Assembly: GCF_000964795.1 (NCBI RefSeq)
Contig: NZ_LANX01000001.1
Coordinates: 1,178,001 to 1,242,000 of the forward strand
DNA from: Candidatus Neoehrlichia procyonis str. RAC413
GTDB lineage: Bacteria > Pseudomonadota > Alphaproteobacteria > Rickettsiales > Anaplasmataceae
Direction of reading: 5' to 3'
DNA: 64,000 nt
Position 1 is the stretch's first letter. The number at the start of each line of letters is the position of its first letter. Under the pieces are notes generated by a model that saw nothing but the letters and a program-made list of their open reading frames with translations, was not told the origin of the DNA and ran no database searches. The position numbers and the translations under genes are program-made. Shown here in pieces: positions 46,666 to 57,056 of this stretch.

Positions 46666-48004
46666 AGATATTTGTATAAATGATTAATGATGGAGTATAG
46701 TTACGTCTTTTATTGTGCGTCTTTGCATGCAGTATGGGTTTTTTGTTTAATAAATAGGTAATTTATTTGGATGTAATAAAGATGTGATTGTATTAATTAT
46801 CATAAGGATAATATTTTATAAATGGATGTATTGTATGCTTATGCTAATAATATTCTATATTTAAGGATTAACTATAAATATAATAATGGAAGTAATTTGT
46901 GATGAGTTATGCGCGTAGTTTCAAAATAATTTTTGCGTCTTTGTACATGTGAAAGATTTTTATGCATTACACAAATACTGTATTGTAGATAAATAAGTAT
47001 GTAATATATTGTAGAAATTGCTATTAGCATACAATTTCTTTGGGTTTGTTACAGCATAAATATTATACAATGCTTTAAACAACATGGATGCTAAATATTT
47101 CTTCTAAAGTCTAAAACATTTATGCATATTGCTGTTGTATACAGCTATTATGAAGCTGTAAATGTAGTATATCATTAATACTAATGACAAGTTTTTTTAT
47201 ATGTAAATGTTACTTATGTGTATTTTAATGTTTTTTTATTGATAATAAGTGTTCACTTATATCATATCAAAAACCTAAATAATATGAGGATTAGCAAGAT
47301 AAGCTTATTGTACTTTTTTGAATCATATGTAACAAATTGTGTATTGTTTAGCAGTTATATTAGTAAGCTTTACATACTATTTAGAATATTAAATATATAT
47401 TATATTTTATTGTACTGTAATTATTACAAATACGGGAGTTTGCTTACATAATATTATACCGTATTTTTAACTTTCTACAAGGTTGATATGCATATATAGA
47501 CTCCGTGTTGTAGATATTAAAATTATGTGTTTTGTATATGTTGTATAAATTCATGACTCCTGCTGTTTAGATTTTGGTATTTTATCAATTTGCAAGCTTC
47601 TAAAAGAATTTGTTGATATTGATCAATATATTATTGTATTAGTATATAATGTAGTATAAAAAAAGTTTTGCTATTTTATTAGTGCTTATTTATATCGTAA
47701 ATTAAAAATATTGGGATTATATATATGGATACGATACAGCAAAAACTAACTGATATTGGTTTTGTTTATGGATGGTATTGTATGTTGCTAGTAATAAAGA
47801 CAATTGGTATTTTAAGTTTGATATTATAAAGTTGTATAAAAACAAAAATATAGTTATTGCTAATAGATTTATTAATGTGAAGCTTGTATCAACATTGACA
47901 GTTAGTTATCATGTTTTAATATACTTTTGATACTGATAATTTTGTAGATGATTTTTTACAGGAAAGCATTGTATTTAAGGTATATTGATTTAAATAAGAA
48001 TTAC
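46666..48004. other. long gene-poor spacer with possible gene remnants
   Basis: 1.34 kb. A short frame at about 47725-47829 starts MDTIQQKLTDIGFVYGW, reads like real protein for 17 residues and then turns to random AT-rich sequence, as a truncated duplicate of a gene start would. A 77-codon frame at 47218-47451 is Ile/Leu/Tyr-rich noise. Two inverted repeats (AGAAATTG/CAATTTCT at 47013-47039, and TACAGCT/AGCTGTA near 47140) have no T run. Confidence 0.4.
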
Positions 48005-49120
48005 TTAAGTTTTATTGTATATCCAGCCACCACCTAGCATTCTATCTTTGTTATATATTACACATGCTTGCCCTGGGGTAATTACGCAATAACTATTTTC
48101 TAATAATACGGTTGCTGAATTTGTATTATCTAGAAATATAGTTGCTGGACTCCCAGGATGAGATGAGCGAAGCTTTACTTCTACTTTTAATCCTTGAAGT
48201 GGAATTTGGTTTTTTGATATCCAGTTTAAATCCTTAATATACAACTTGTTTTTCATCAAAGATGATAAAGGACCAACAATAACTTCATTTTTTTCTGCAT
48301 TTAGGTTTACTACATGTAGTGGTATGGGTGATGATATGCCGAGACCTTTTCTTTGTCCTACTGTAAAATTGACTATACCATTATGTTCTCCTAAAACCTG
48401 GCCGTTAATATGTATGATTTTACCTTTTTTCATGGTACTTGGCTTAAGATTAAAAATAGTTTTTTTGTATGTTTCTGACACAAAACATATATCTTGACTA
48501 TCTGGTTTGTTAGCAATACTTAAATTAAAAAACTCTGCTAGAGCTCTAATATCGCTTTTTTGGAAGTTTCCTAATGGAAATCTTAGAAATTTTAGTTGGT
48601 CGGGAGTAACGGAAAATAAAAAATAACTTTGATCTTTTTTTATGTCTTTGCTTGAAAATATTTGCATTTCACCTTTAACTTCTACTTGTCTAATATAATG
48701 ACCTGTTGCTAATACGTCTCCACCTATATTTTTCATTGTGTGTAAAAGATCCCTAAACTTTACTGTTTGATTACATTTTACACATGGTATAGGAGTTTCA
48801 CCACGTTCATAAGAACTTATAAAATCATCTATTACCTCTTTTTTAAATACTTGTTCGTAGTTTAATACGTAGTGAGGAAATCCCATAGAGGCAGCAACTC
48901 TTTTTGCATCATAAATATCAATATTGCCACAACATGCTTTTTTTTTTGAATTATTATTAGAATATAACTGCATAGTAACCCCTATTACCTTGTATCCTAG
49001 TACATGTAAAAGTGCTGACGTTACTGAGCTATCGACACCTCCTGACATTGCAACTACTACAGTTGTTTCTTGAGGGGGTTTATTGGGTACTAATGGATTA
49101 ATTTTAAAGTTATTGATCAT
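48005..49120 (-). CDS. mnmA: MnmA (TrmU), tRNA-uridine 2-sulfurtransferase
   Basis: 371 residues from the ATG at 49120; a longer frame to 49297 exists but would add a 59-residue non-family extension. The N-terminal PP-loop motif is [18 protein letters not shown] (in part), followed by VIGVTMQLY. The catalytic cysteines are in [10 protein letters not shown] and QDICFVS, as expected. The C-terminal barrel has VGQRKGLG and TPGQACVIY. It thiolates U34 of tRNA-Lys, -Glu and -Gln with sulfur relayed from IscS. Single gene. Confidence 0.96.
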   Translation of the reverse strand: MINNFKINPLVPNKPPQETTVVVAMSGGVDSSVTSALLHVLGYKVIGVTMQLYSNNNSKKKACCGNIDIYDAKRVAASMGFPHYVLNYEQVFKKEVIDDFISSYERGETPIPCVKCNQTVKFRDLLHTMKNIGGDVLATGHYIRQVEVKGEMQIFSSKDIKKDQSYFLFSVTPDQLKFLRFPLGNFQKSDIRALAEFFNLSIANKPDSQDICFVSETYKKTIFNLKPSTMKKGKIIHINGQVLGEHNGIVNFTVGQRKGLGISSPIPLHVVNLNAEKNEVIVGPLSSLMKNKLYIKDLNWISKNQIPLQGLKVEVKLRSSHPGSPATIFLDNTNSATVLLENSYCVITPGQACVIYNKDRMLGGGWIYNKT

Positions 49121-49768
49121 AATATATATAGAGCTGTTGTAATGTACAAGTGTAGCATGGCAAAATATATATTTATTTCGCTGATTTTTCAAGTCCAAAA
49201 TTGGTAGAAGATTAATGTAATTGTTTGTATATATGATACATGGGATTATTTCAAGTATTTCGAATGTTTTTAGTCCATTTGTGAATAATAATATCATGAA
49301 AATTAAATTATTATAATAGAGTTTGTACAGTATGTGTAATTATTTATGTTAACATACTTTTACGTGCTTATTTTGCTGATTTATTACGTGGTAAGTATCA
49401 TTATACTAATTTTTACTACGATAACATAACGTTGTGGTGGTCATGTATTCTCCTGATTATGTTTTATATATATTGTATTACCTACCTTGTAATATCAGTA
49501 ATGCACTATATACGTTACTGTGATGACTAATATACAAAAATATTTTTTGTTAGATAACTATTATTTAAGCTATTATGTTGGTATATTTTTTAATTACGCT
49601 ACTTTCTTTGTGATAAAGATTTTTTATTATTGTTGATTAGCAGATTGCTTACAACAAGTATGCCACATAAGTGAAAGTATAATGATGTGATAAGAAGAAC
49701 TATTCATGTACTTCTCCTTTTTTAAGAGTATTGTTGGTAGTATTGATTATTAACAAAGTAATAAGATG
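49121..49768. other. spacer between the PilT-like gene and mnmA
   Basis: 650 bp. The first 177 bp could be read as an N-terminal extension of mnmA but have low coding character. No other feature is supported. Confidence 0.45.
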
Positions 49769-50791
49769 CTAGAATATATCATAATGTGTATCATAAAAAA
49801 ATTGGGTATTAGATAAATTTGACAGGATAATTTGTACATCATGATAAGTCAACTTATTTTGTTCTATAAGTTCATTAATTTTGTTCTTTATGTTAGAAGA
49901 GTTGATTTGTTGTAACTTGTCCTCTTGTATTAAGTTTTGTACTTTACTGTTACATTTTATAAAATCATATAAATATAAGCTGTTATTATGGATTTTACTT
50001 GTAATAAAAACTTGTAACATTATTCCTAATAAATGATACGAAAGCGTATTAAGACCAGACTGCCTATGTGGAAAAAGGGAAATAATTTTTTCTATTGCAT
50101 ATGTCACTGATACTGCATCTACCAATGCTATAACTAAAGTTCCTATAGCAATGCAATTGTTTGCTATATGGATTAATTCAGTACTATTAATGCAGCCTAG
50201 TATTACAATATCTGCTGATTGATTTTTGATAAATTCAAAATTAACTTGTGATAAGTTATATGAGCTTATTATCGATTTATTTGATGTTTTATGGAAAGCA
50301 TTATCATTGCTAAAGATCAACACATGTTTTTTTTGATTATTATTAATTTCGTCTAGTAATGCATTAATTGTTATATCTTTATTGTGATGAGGTGCTCCGG
50401 TAACTATTATTAATCCTTTTGATGCTGAACTGATAGTTTTTAATAATTCAATAGGTATATTTAATTCTGATAAAGAATAAGAGGTTTTTTTGTTAATTTG
50501 TATCACCATTTTTATTTGTGATATGCTACGTATAATATGTATATTTAGTTGGTATTCTTGATTAAAGTTCAAGGTAGTTGTGAAGTAATTTTTTGATTTA
50601 CAAAGGTTATAAGCTTCTTCTGTGAGTACCGATTCTATTATTTTTTCTATTTCTATAGTACTACAATTTTTGAGCTGTAAAAATTCTATACGACCAAGAG
50701 TTTTAATAGCAGGAGGTGTGTTAGGAATAAAATATATATGTGAAGCAGAATATTGTATTGAAGATAAAATTAGTTGATTGAAATATTGCAT
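49769..50791 (-). CDS. PilT-like secretion ATPase homologue lacking ATPase motifs
   Basis: 340 residues. Layout follows PilT/PilU: an N-terminal domain with SASHIYFIPNTPPAIKTLGR (PilT: ASDLHLxxGxPPxxRxxG), then LNIPIELLKTISSASKGLII leading into the P-loop. The Walker A position reads GAPHHNKD (132-139) instead of GxTGSGKS; the Lys remains but the Gly and Ser are gone. The Walker B/Asp-box position reads IVILGCINSTE (PilT: LVGEMRDxET) and the His-box LVIALVDAVSVTYAIEKII (PilT: LVxxTLHTxxAxxTIxRII) has lost its His. Helix and strand spacing are kept, so I infer a PilT-family pseudo-ATPase. No pilus genes are adjacent. Confidence 0.6.
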   Translation of the reverse strand: MQYFNQLILSSIQYSASHIYFIPNTPPAIKTLGRIEFLQLKNCSTIEIEKIIESVLTEEAYNLCKSKNYFTTTLNFNQEYQLNIHIIRSISQIKMVIQINKKTSYSLSELNIPIELLKTISSASKGLIIVTGAPHHNKDITINALLDEINNNQKKHVLIFSNDNAFHKTSNKSIISSYNLSQVNFEFIKNQSADIVILGCINSTELIHIANNCIAIGTLVIALVDAVSVTYAIEKIISLFPHRQSGLNTLSYHLLGIMLQVFITSKIHNNSLYLYDFIKCNSKVQNLIQEDKLQQINSSNIKNKINELIEQNKLTYHDVQIILSNLSNTQFFYDTHYDIF

Positions 50792-51325
50792 TCAATTTAG
50801 GACTTAGTATTTTAATGAAGGAGTATATAGTATTTTTATTTAATTAGTATTAAGGAAAGTACATTATATATTCTATATGTGGGCTTATTAATATAGGTAC
50901 GTTTTATTTTTACATTATTTTTGTAAATTGTTCAGGAAGTTAAATTGTGATATTTTTGAGTATAATACAAATTTTCGTGAATTAATGTTTTAAAGAAAAT
51001 TTTATAGCTATCAATGTGCTCTTATATCGTGTGTAAATTGCTTACATCTTATATATTTAAGTGATAACTAATGGGTAGAGTTGTTTTACTTGTAATAATA
51101 GAAATTTAAATTTGAAGATATTAATAAATTATATAAGCTTTTGTATCATATGGTGTGATGATTTGATATGATTATATATCGTATATGTATTATTTAGTTA
51201 TTCTGAAAATTAGCTTATTATGGGATATGATCCTTGATATTTTAAAGTTTTTTTGTGAATTCTATAAAAAGTGGGAATGTTCAAAATTTTATAACTTTTG
51301 TAGTAAAAAGATGATTTTATAGAGT
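50792..51325. other. spacer downstream of the tandem-repeat gene
   Basis: 535 bp, AT-rich. No coding frame or RNA is supported. Confidence 0.5.
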
Positions 51326-51362
51326 AATAAGCACTATAAAACGTTGTTTTATAGTGCTTATT
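51326..51362 (-). terminator. terminator of the tandem-repeat protein gene
   Basis: A perfect 16-bp stem AATAAGCACTATAAAA / TTTTATAGTGCTTATT with a 5-nt loop lies 16 bp past the stop codon. It is the strongest hairpin in the window. The T run is short on both strands, so it may act in either direction. Confidence 0.75.
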
Positions 51363-51378
51363 TTAAAGATTAGCCTGT

Positions 51379-54300
51379 TTATCTATTAAGTGTTTTTGTG
51401 TTATATTGTTGCAGTGATGTTGCATCAAGTTTATTAGAAGGGTTACTAGAGGCTTCTTTGTGTTTTTGTTGAAGTTCTTTTATTACTTGTGCGAAAAGTT
51501 TTTCATTATGTGGTTGTGTTAATGTTTCTACACGATGTTGTGGTTTGGTACTTATAGATGTTGATGGAGTACTTGTTGATCTTTGAAGTTGTGTCACATG
51601 TAATGATTGATGTTTTTGTTGAAGTTCTTTTATTACTTGTGCGAGAAGTTCTCCATTATGTGGTTGTGTTAATGTTTCTACACGATGTTGTGGTTTGGTA
51701 CTTATAGATGTTGATGGAGTACTTGTTGATCTTTGAAGTTGTGTCACATGTAATGATTGATGTTTTTGTTGAAGTTCTTTTATTACCTGTGTAAAAAGTT
51801 GTCTATTATGTGATTGTGTTAATGTTTTTACATGGTGTTGTGGGTTAGTGCTTATAGATGTTGATGGAGTACTTGCTGGTTTTTGAAGTTGCGTAACACG
51901 TGGTGACTGATGTTTTTGTTGAGGTTCTTTTATTACCTGTACAAAAAGTTTTCCATTATGTGATTGTGTTAATGTTTTTGTAGTATGATGTTGTGATTTA
52001 GTACTTGTAGGTGTTGATGGAATACTTGTTGATTGTGAAGTAAGTAATTTTTCATAAATGTTTTTAAGCTGTGTAACATGTGACTGTTTTTTTTGTTGGA
52101 GATCTTTTATTGTTTGTGGAGAATGTTCTTTATCATGTGGTTGTATTGTTTTTTCTGTATGGGATTGTGATTCTTTACTTGTAGATGTAGATAAAGCACT
52201 TGTTGATTGTAAAGTAGATATATGTTGTGCTGTTGTTAACTTTGTTGCTGTATGAGTTGAAAGATTTCTCTTTACTAGGGTAGTATTTTGTAAGTCAGCA
52301 GAAGTGTTATTAGTTTGGGGTATAGGTTGGGTAGCAACTTTATCTTTATTTTGTTGTTTATCTGTACTTATTGTCTGTAAGTAAAGTTGTGATAAAGAGG
52401 GTTTACGAGCAATGGCAGGTTTGATTATTTTTTGTATATTCTGTGAAATTACTGGTGTTGTTTGCTGTGAGGTCTGACCTGCAGATTCTTTTTTGCTTGT
52501 GATAGTTATACTTTGATTTTGTGCTTCTACTTTTTGTGTATTATCATCATTATAGGATGGTGATGTGGTATTAGTTGTTTTAATGTTAAAAAGCGGAATT
52601 TTTCTATATGTAGCTGTTGTTTTTGAGTAAGGTTTTGGATTTATTATAGGGTTAATATTTGTATGTAATATTTGTGTAGAAGATGTATTCTTAGATGTAG
52701 TATTGTCTAAAACAGTAGGATCTTTAGAGTTTGATGTATCAAGTAATTGATCTAAAAATTTGTAGCGTAAAACGTCTATTTTTTTAGATAATGGATTCTT
52801 CGATGTAATATTGTTTAAAACAGTAGCATCTGCAGAAGTGGATTGTATATGGTTATGAGTTTGTTGTGTATTATTTTTATCATTTATACTTAAGGGCTGT
52901 TGTTCTTTAGTCATTGATTTACCAAGTTGTTTATAAAAATTTTGTGAATTAACAGAAGAAGATGGTCTTTCAAGGGTTAATTTAGCATCTGCAGAAATAG
53001 GTTGTGTAGGTTTATTAATCTGTAATGTATCATTTTTGCTATTCGTATTTAAGGGTTGTTGTTCTTTAGTCATTGATTTATCAAATTGTTTATAAAAATT
53101 TTGTGAATTAGCAGAAGAAGATGGTCTTTCAAGGGTTAATTTAGCATCTGCAGGAGTAGGTTGTATAGGTTTATGAACTTGTAATATATCATTTTTACTA
53201 TTCATATTTAAGTGTCGTTGTTCTTTATTGATTGATTCATTAAGTAATTGATCTAAAAATTTGTAGCGTAAAATAGCTATTTTCTTAGATGATGAATTCT
53301 TCGATGTAATATTATTTAAAACATCTGCAGAAGTGGATTGTATAGGGTTATGAATTTGTGGTGTATTATTTTTACCATTCATACTTAAGGGCTGTTGTTC
53401 TTTAGTCATTGATTTACCAAGTTGTTTATAAAAATTTTGTGAATTAGCAGAAGAAGATGGCCTTTCAAGGGTTAATTCAACATCTGCAGAAGTGGATTGT
53501 ATAGGGTTATGAATTTGTGGTGTATTATTTTTACCATTCATACTTAAGGGCTGTTGCTCTTTAGTCATTGATTTACCAAGTTGTTTATAAAAATTTTGTG
53601 AATTAGCAGAAGAAGATGGCCTTTCAAGGGTTAACTCAGAATCTGCAGAAGTAGGTTGTATAAGTTCATGAATTTGTGGTGTATTATTTTTACCATTCAT
53701 ACTTAAGGGCTGTTGTTCTTTAGTCATTAATTTACCAAGTTGTTTATAAAAATTTTGTGAATTAGCAGAAGAAGATGGCCTTTCAAGGGTTAACTCAGAA
53801 TCTGCAGAAGTAGGTTGTGTAAGTTCATGAATTTGTGATGTATCATTTTTACTATTCATATTTAATGGTTGTTGTTCTTTGATTTTTGATTGATTAACAG
53901 AAATCGTATCTTTAAATGTATTGTTTTTATCGTTAGTATTTGAAAGTTGCTGCTTTTGAGGTACTGATTTATGAGGTTGTGTATAAGAAGTTTGATCTTT
54001 GATAACAGGTATAATATTATGTGAAGTAGTAGGTTCTTGATCTATAGTATAACTATTATTGATATCCATATATATCTGTTGATCTTCTATTGGTGTGCTC
54101 TTACGATATTGCTTTAAAATATATGATAAAGATCGGACTTTGCTTGTATACGGATGGTATTCTGATGTTAAAGGATATTTGGTATTATATGGTGAATTAG
54201 TAATACTGCTTTGATCTTGAGAAGATTGTGCTTTATTATAAATAGGTTCTTTTATAGTTGTTATTTCTGATGTTTTGTTGTACTGATATTGAGTTTTGTG

Positions 54301-55101
54301 AGATGGTAGATTTTTTAATTGTTCAGTTACATTATCTGTTAGGGATTGCTTTATATCAATGTCCTTTGCCATATATATTAAATGTAGAGGAGTTGCTACT
54401 TTTAGCTTAATAGCCATGTCTTGTGTGTATTTTTTAGATTTTATATTATTTATTAAATGTGATAGCGTAGAAGAAAAATCGATATCTATGGTGTTATTCT
54501 GGTGTTTAATTATGTCCTTTTGTGTAGATATATGACTTTGAAAACATACTGTAATTGATCCTAGATGTTCATTCAATTGTGATTTGATGTCTATTCCATA
54601 TTTATGAACAATATGTATTAGGTTTTTAGAAAGTACATTGATTTTTATACAAGGTTTATGTTCATCAAATATTTTTGCATTACTCATTTGATATTTTGTA
54701 CAAGACTTAATATTGGATAAGAATAATTTGTTCAATCCGTTGTTATTGCAATGATTAGCTAGCCCCTCAATAATTATGGGGTTTACATCAATCTTATCGA
54801 AAGAGTTACTTTTTATTATGTTATCTATTGTTGATAAAGCTGTTGTTCTGTTATTAGGTAATGTATTTTCATTATTCTGTGTTGAAGTGTGTTCTAAATT
54901 TTTAGTGTCTATTTTTTTTTGATTTATATAAAAGTTTATATTTTTAAGATTTTTAATAAGTGATTCTTCCGTTAAACATTCTGTACTTTGTATACAATTT
55001 TTTAATTCATCTATATTGATCTTGGAAAATACTTGATCGAATGTTAATGGCTGAAGGCTTTTAGATATATTCTTGTAAGTATTGAATTTTTTATGAAACA
55101 T
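51379..55101 (-). CDS. large tandem-repeat protein, diverged member of the local paralogue family
   Basis: 1240 residues, very rich in Thr, Ser, Gln, Asn and Lys. Residues 1-250 resemble the four upstream paralogues: FSKINIDELKN near 24, NPIIIEGLANHCNNNGL around 112 (paralogues: PHIKLINELITNCNQGGL), and SHISTQKDIIKHQNN with TLSHLINNIK around 195-225, which aligns without gaps to YSMSLQDNNILYHNT and KLSQLITHIK in the 57-kb paralogue. Residues 408-783 hold seven units of a 53-residue repeat, and about 1000-1225 hold five units of a 50-residue repeat. No membrane helix or signal peptide is seen. Acidic or Ser/Thr-rich tandem-repeat proteins of Ehrlichia (TRP47, TRP120 and others) are type I-secreted effectors and major antigens; this may be a further one. 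Confidence 0.75.
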   Translation of the reverse strand: MFHKKFNTYKNISKSLQPLTFDQVFSKINIDELKNCIQSTECLTEESLIKNLKNINFYINQKKIDTKNLEHTSTQNNENTLPNNRTTALSTIDNIIKSNSFDKIDVNPIIIEGLANHCNNNGLNKLFLSNIKSCTKYQMSNAKIFDEHKPCIKINVLSKNLIHIVHKYGIDIKSQLNEHLGSITVCFQSHISTQKDIIKHQNNTIDIDFSSTLSHLINNIKSKKYTQDMAIKLKVATPLHLIYMAKDIDIKQSLTDNVTEQLKNLPSHKTQYQYNKTSEITTIKEPIYNKAQSSQDQSSITNSPYNTKYPLTSEYHPYTSKVRSLSYILKQYRKSTPIEDQQIYMDINNSYTIDQEPTTSHNIIPVIKDQTSYTQPHKSVPQKQQLSNTNDKNNTFKDTISVNQSKIKEQQPLNMNSKNDTSQIHELTQPTSADSELTLERPSSSANSQNFYKQLGKLMTKEQQPLSMNGKNNTPQIHELIQPTSADSELTLERPSSSANSQNFYKQLGKSMTKEQQPLSMNGKNNTPQIHNPIQSTSADVELTLERPSSSANSQNFYKQLGKSMTKEQQPLSMNGKNNTPQIHNPIQSTSADVLNNITSKNSSSKKIAILRYKFLDQLLNESINKEQRHLNMNSKNDILQVHKPIQPTPADAKLTLERPSSSANSQNFYKQFDKSMTKEQQPLNTNSKNDTLQINKPTQPISADAKLTLERPSSSVNSQNFYKQLGKSMTKEQQPLSINDKNNTQQTHNHIQSTSADATVLNNITSKNPLSKKIDVLRYKFLDQLLDTSNSKDPTVLDNTTSKNTSSTQILHTNINPIINPKPYSKTTATYRKIPLFNIKTTNTTSPSYNDDNTQKVEAQNQSITITSKKESAGQTSQQTTPVISQNIQKIIKPAIARKPSLSQLYLQTISTDKQQNKDKVATQPIPQTNNTSADLQNTTLVKRNLSTHTATKLTTAQHISTLQSTSALSTSTSKESQSHTEKTIQPHDKEHSPQTIKDLQQKKQSHVTQLKNIYEKLLTSQSTSIPSTPTSTKSQHHTTKTLTQSHNGKLFVQVIKEPQQKHQSPRVTQLQKPASTPSTSISTNPQHHVKTLTQSHNRQLFTQVIKELQQKHQSLHVTQLQRSTSTPSTSISTKPQHRVETLTQPHNGELLAQVIKELQQKHQSLHVTQLQRSTSTPSTSISTKPQHRVETLTQPHNEKLFAQVIKELQQKHKEASSNPSNKLDATSLQQYNTKTLNR
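51450..52010 (-). repeat. 150-bp tandem repeats (50-residue unit) in the tandem-repeat gene
   Basis: TGTTTTTGTTGA recurs at 51461, 51611, 51761 and 51911, an exact 150-bp period. The unit begins PQHRVETLTQPHNGELLAQV and continues IKELQQKHQS, then LHVTQLQRSTSTPSTSISTK. The two central copies are nearly identical. A diverged fifth unit lies upstream (to about 52180). Confidence 0.95.
52750..53880 (-). repeat. 159-bp tandem repeats (53-residue unit) with higher-order order
   Basis: ATACTTAAGG recurs at 53381, 53540 and 53699, an exact 159-bp period. Seven units can be read in protein order: three of type A (ending ERPSSSANSQNFYKQLGKSM), one ending in type B (LNNITSKNSSSKK, RYKFLDQLL), two of type A, and one type B. 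The pattern AAAB-AAB implies that a block of several units was itself duplicated. Confidence 0.9.
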
Positions 55102-55220
55102 GAGTTAAAACTAATTAATAATAAAGATAAATTTATTATTAAGATCTTAATATTTTATTAATTTTATAATTAATAATAAATTGTTTTATTAATATAATTT
55201 AATTTATTATCTTAATAAAT
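55102..55220. promoter_or_regulatory. AT-only 5' region of the tandem-repeat gene
   Basis: 120 bp made almost only of A and T, with the palindrome TTAAGATCTTAA and repeated ATTAATAA-like words. Similar AT-only stretches precede the paralogues at 56435, 58223 and 61438. I can only call it a probable regulatory region. Confidence 0.35.
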
Positions 55221-56435
55221 TTATATTTTTTTAATTATTAGTAAAGATTTTGTTTGAACATCATATAATGATGTATCCTCTAATAATGAAGTAGGTAAAT
55301 ATAAAGAATTATGTTTTATACTATGTGGAATTGCTTTTAAAAAAGATAGATTAATTGCTTTTTTTATCTTTAATAGATTAAGTTTCTTAAAAAAGTTTTG
55401 TGAAAGTGTGATATCTGGAAGAGAATATGTAAAATTAGTTGATAATAAATCATTAGATTGCTTAACTAATGTATTACTTTCTTTAGTGTTGGTTCTTAAA
55501 GGTCTGTAAATATTAACATATGATAATATTTTCCATTGAATTTTTGTTAAATGGTTAATAATTTTTTTTAATTTTATTATATGTGGATTTATTTTTACAA
55601 CATATTTGTGAAGTTGTTGTGGTACTTCTACTAATAATTCGATATTGTTATAATAAATCTTTTTGTGTTTGTTTTTTAAGGATATTTTATAAGAAAGGGT
55701 TATTTTCATTGCTCCTGTAAATTGGCTTATTTTATTTAAGTTAATTATCATATGTTCTGTAATTGTTATACAATTTGATACACTTGAGTGATAATGTTTT
55801 GATGAGTAAGGGGCAATATGGCAAAGAGCAGGTGCTTTAGGAGGATCAATAGTTATTGTTGTTAATGATGCTTCTTCTAGTGTAGACAATATTTGTGTTT
55901 CAATATCTATTGCTGTTTGTTGTTTGAATATGTTTGTTTTTATTGCTGATCGTACGGACTTTAGCAGTGTACGGCCTATAAATCCTTTCTTATGAGAGTT
56001 AGTTATAAGTTCGTTTATGAGTTTTATGTGAGGTGTGAATTTGTAATGATTATAGAATAATTTTTTATATTCTAAATATAGCAAATAGCGTTCTGGACAC
56101 CTTTCTAGAAAATTTATATGATCTATATCATACATATTACATATGTATTTTATTTCCGGTAAAATATTGTGTTGATCTATTAAACTTTGGATATGAGATT
56201 GTAAAGAAGGTTTATATAGTGAGTTATTATCATGTTTGATGCTTTTATTACCTATAATTAAGTTTTTTGTAGCATAATCTTGTAGTGCTTCTTTGCCGCT
56301 TAACACACTGTTACTAGTACATATTTCTTGTATTAGTGAATTGAGTGTAATTGAAGAAAAATTCTGATGGAATGTACCATATTGAAGATTTTGTATATCA
56401 GATTTATTATCAGTATTAATATTGTATTTAGTCAT
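55221..56435 (-). CDS. paralogue family member 1, function unknown
   Basis: 404 residues, not recognised. It has the family modules: N-terminal SSITLNSLI and SVLSGKEALQDYATKNLI; the central NILPEIKYICNMYDID, NFLERCPERYLLYLEYKKLF and PHIKLINELITN (about 95-150); and a C-terminal MKITLSYKISLKNKHKKIYY with VPQQLHKYV (about 245-290). The tail is basic and Leu/Lys-rich. There is no signal peptide and no clear membrane helix. It is more basic than its neighbours. Upstream of it in transcription lies member 2 after a 620-bp gap. Confidence 0.75.
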   Translation of the reverse strand: MTKYNINTDNKSDIQNLQYGTFHQNFSSITLNSLIQEICTSNSVLSGKEALQDYATKNLIIGNKSIKHDNNSLYKPSLQSHIQSLIDQHNILPEIKYICNMYDIDHINFLERCPERYLLYLEYKKLFYNHYKFTPHIKLINELITNSHKKGFIGRTLLKSVRSAIKTNIFKQQTAIDIETQILSTLEEASLTTITIDPPKAPALCHIAPYSSKHYHSSVSNCITITEHMIINLNKISQFTGAMKITLSYKISLKNKHKKIYYNNIELLVEVPQQLHKYVVKINPHIIKLKKIINHLTKIQWKILSYVNIYRPLRTNTKESNTLVKQSNDLLSTNFTYSLPDITLSQNFFKKLNLLKIKKAINLSFLKAIPHSIKHNSLYLPTSLLEDTSLYDVQTKSLLIIKKI

Positions 56436-57056
56436 TAAATATTAATTAATAAATTAAAATTATTAATAAATATTAGAATTTATATATTAATAAAATATTA
56501 ATTTTTATTAAAAAATTTAAATATTAACTATAATCAAGTAGTAATACCAATGAGTTATTTAAAGTAAAATGTATTTTGCATATTTTTCTGTAAATACTAT
56601 ATATAACCTATATTATAGGGTATATTTATCAGTTATATTACTGTAATTAGTATGAAGAAATAGTATTGGTAATAGTAGATATTTATACGCTTATATTCTA
56701 TGAATATTTTTAAGATGAAAATATATATTAGTAGTTCTATATTCTATAATGGCATTTTTTTATATTATTTTTTATTAAGATGTTAATTTATAAATTTTTT
56801 AATGTAATATTATAATTTAAGGTTTATATTTTTTGAAATGTTTTATAGATCTTAATTTAGTTACTTAATTAATTATTTATTTATATAATATGCATATATG
56901 TTCTTGTTGAGTTTTATAATATTGTGCTTTGGGTTGCTATAAGTGTATTAGATAAAGATTATAGGTTATTTGTAGTTATATAAAGGTGTTTTGTATTTAA
57001 TTTTGAATTAACGGTATTAAATCTGTATTAAAATAATTTATAAGATGCGTACAAAT
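56436..57056. other. spacer between paralogues, with AT-only tract
   Basis: 620 bp. The first 80 bp next to the gene at 56435 are almost pure A and T with repeated ATTAATAA words. The rest shows no gene. Confidence 0.45.

Noticed and set aside
47218-47451. 77-codon plus-strand frame
   Set aside because: Almost only Ile, Leu, Tyr, Asn, Ser and Cys; fits random AT-rich sequence.
49121-49297. N-terminal extension of MnmA by 59 residues
   Set aside because: MnmA of about 370 residues begins near the ATG at 49120; the extension has no family similarity.
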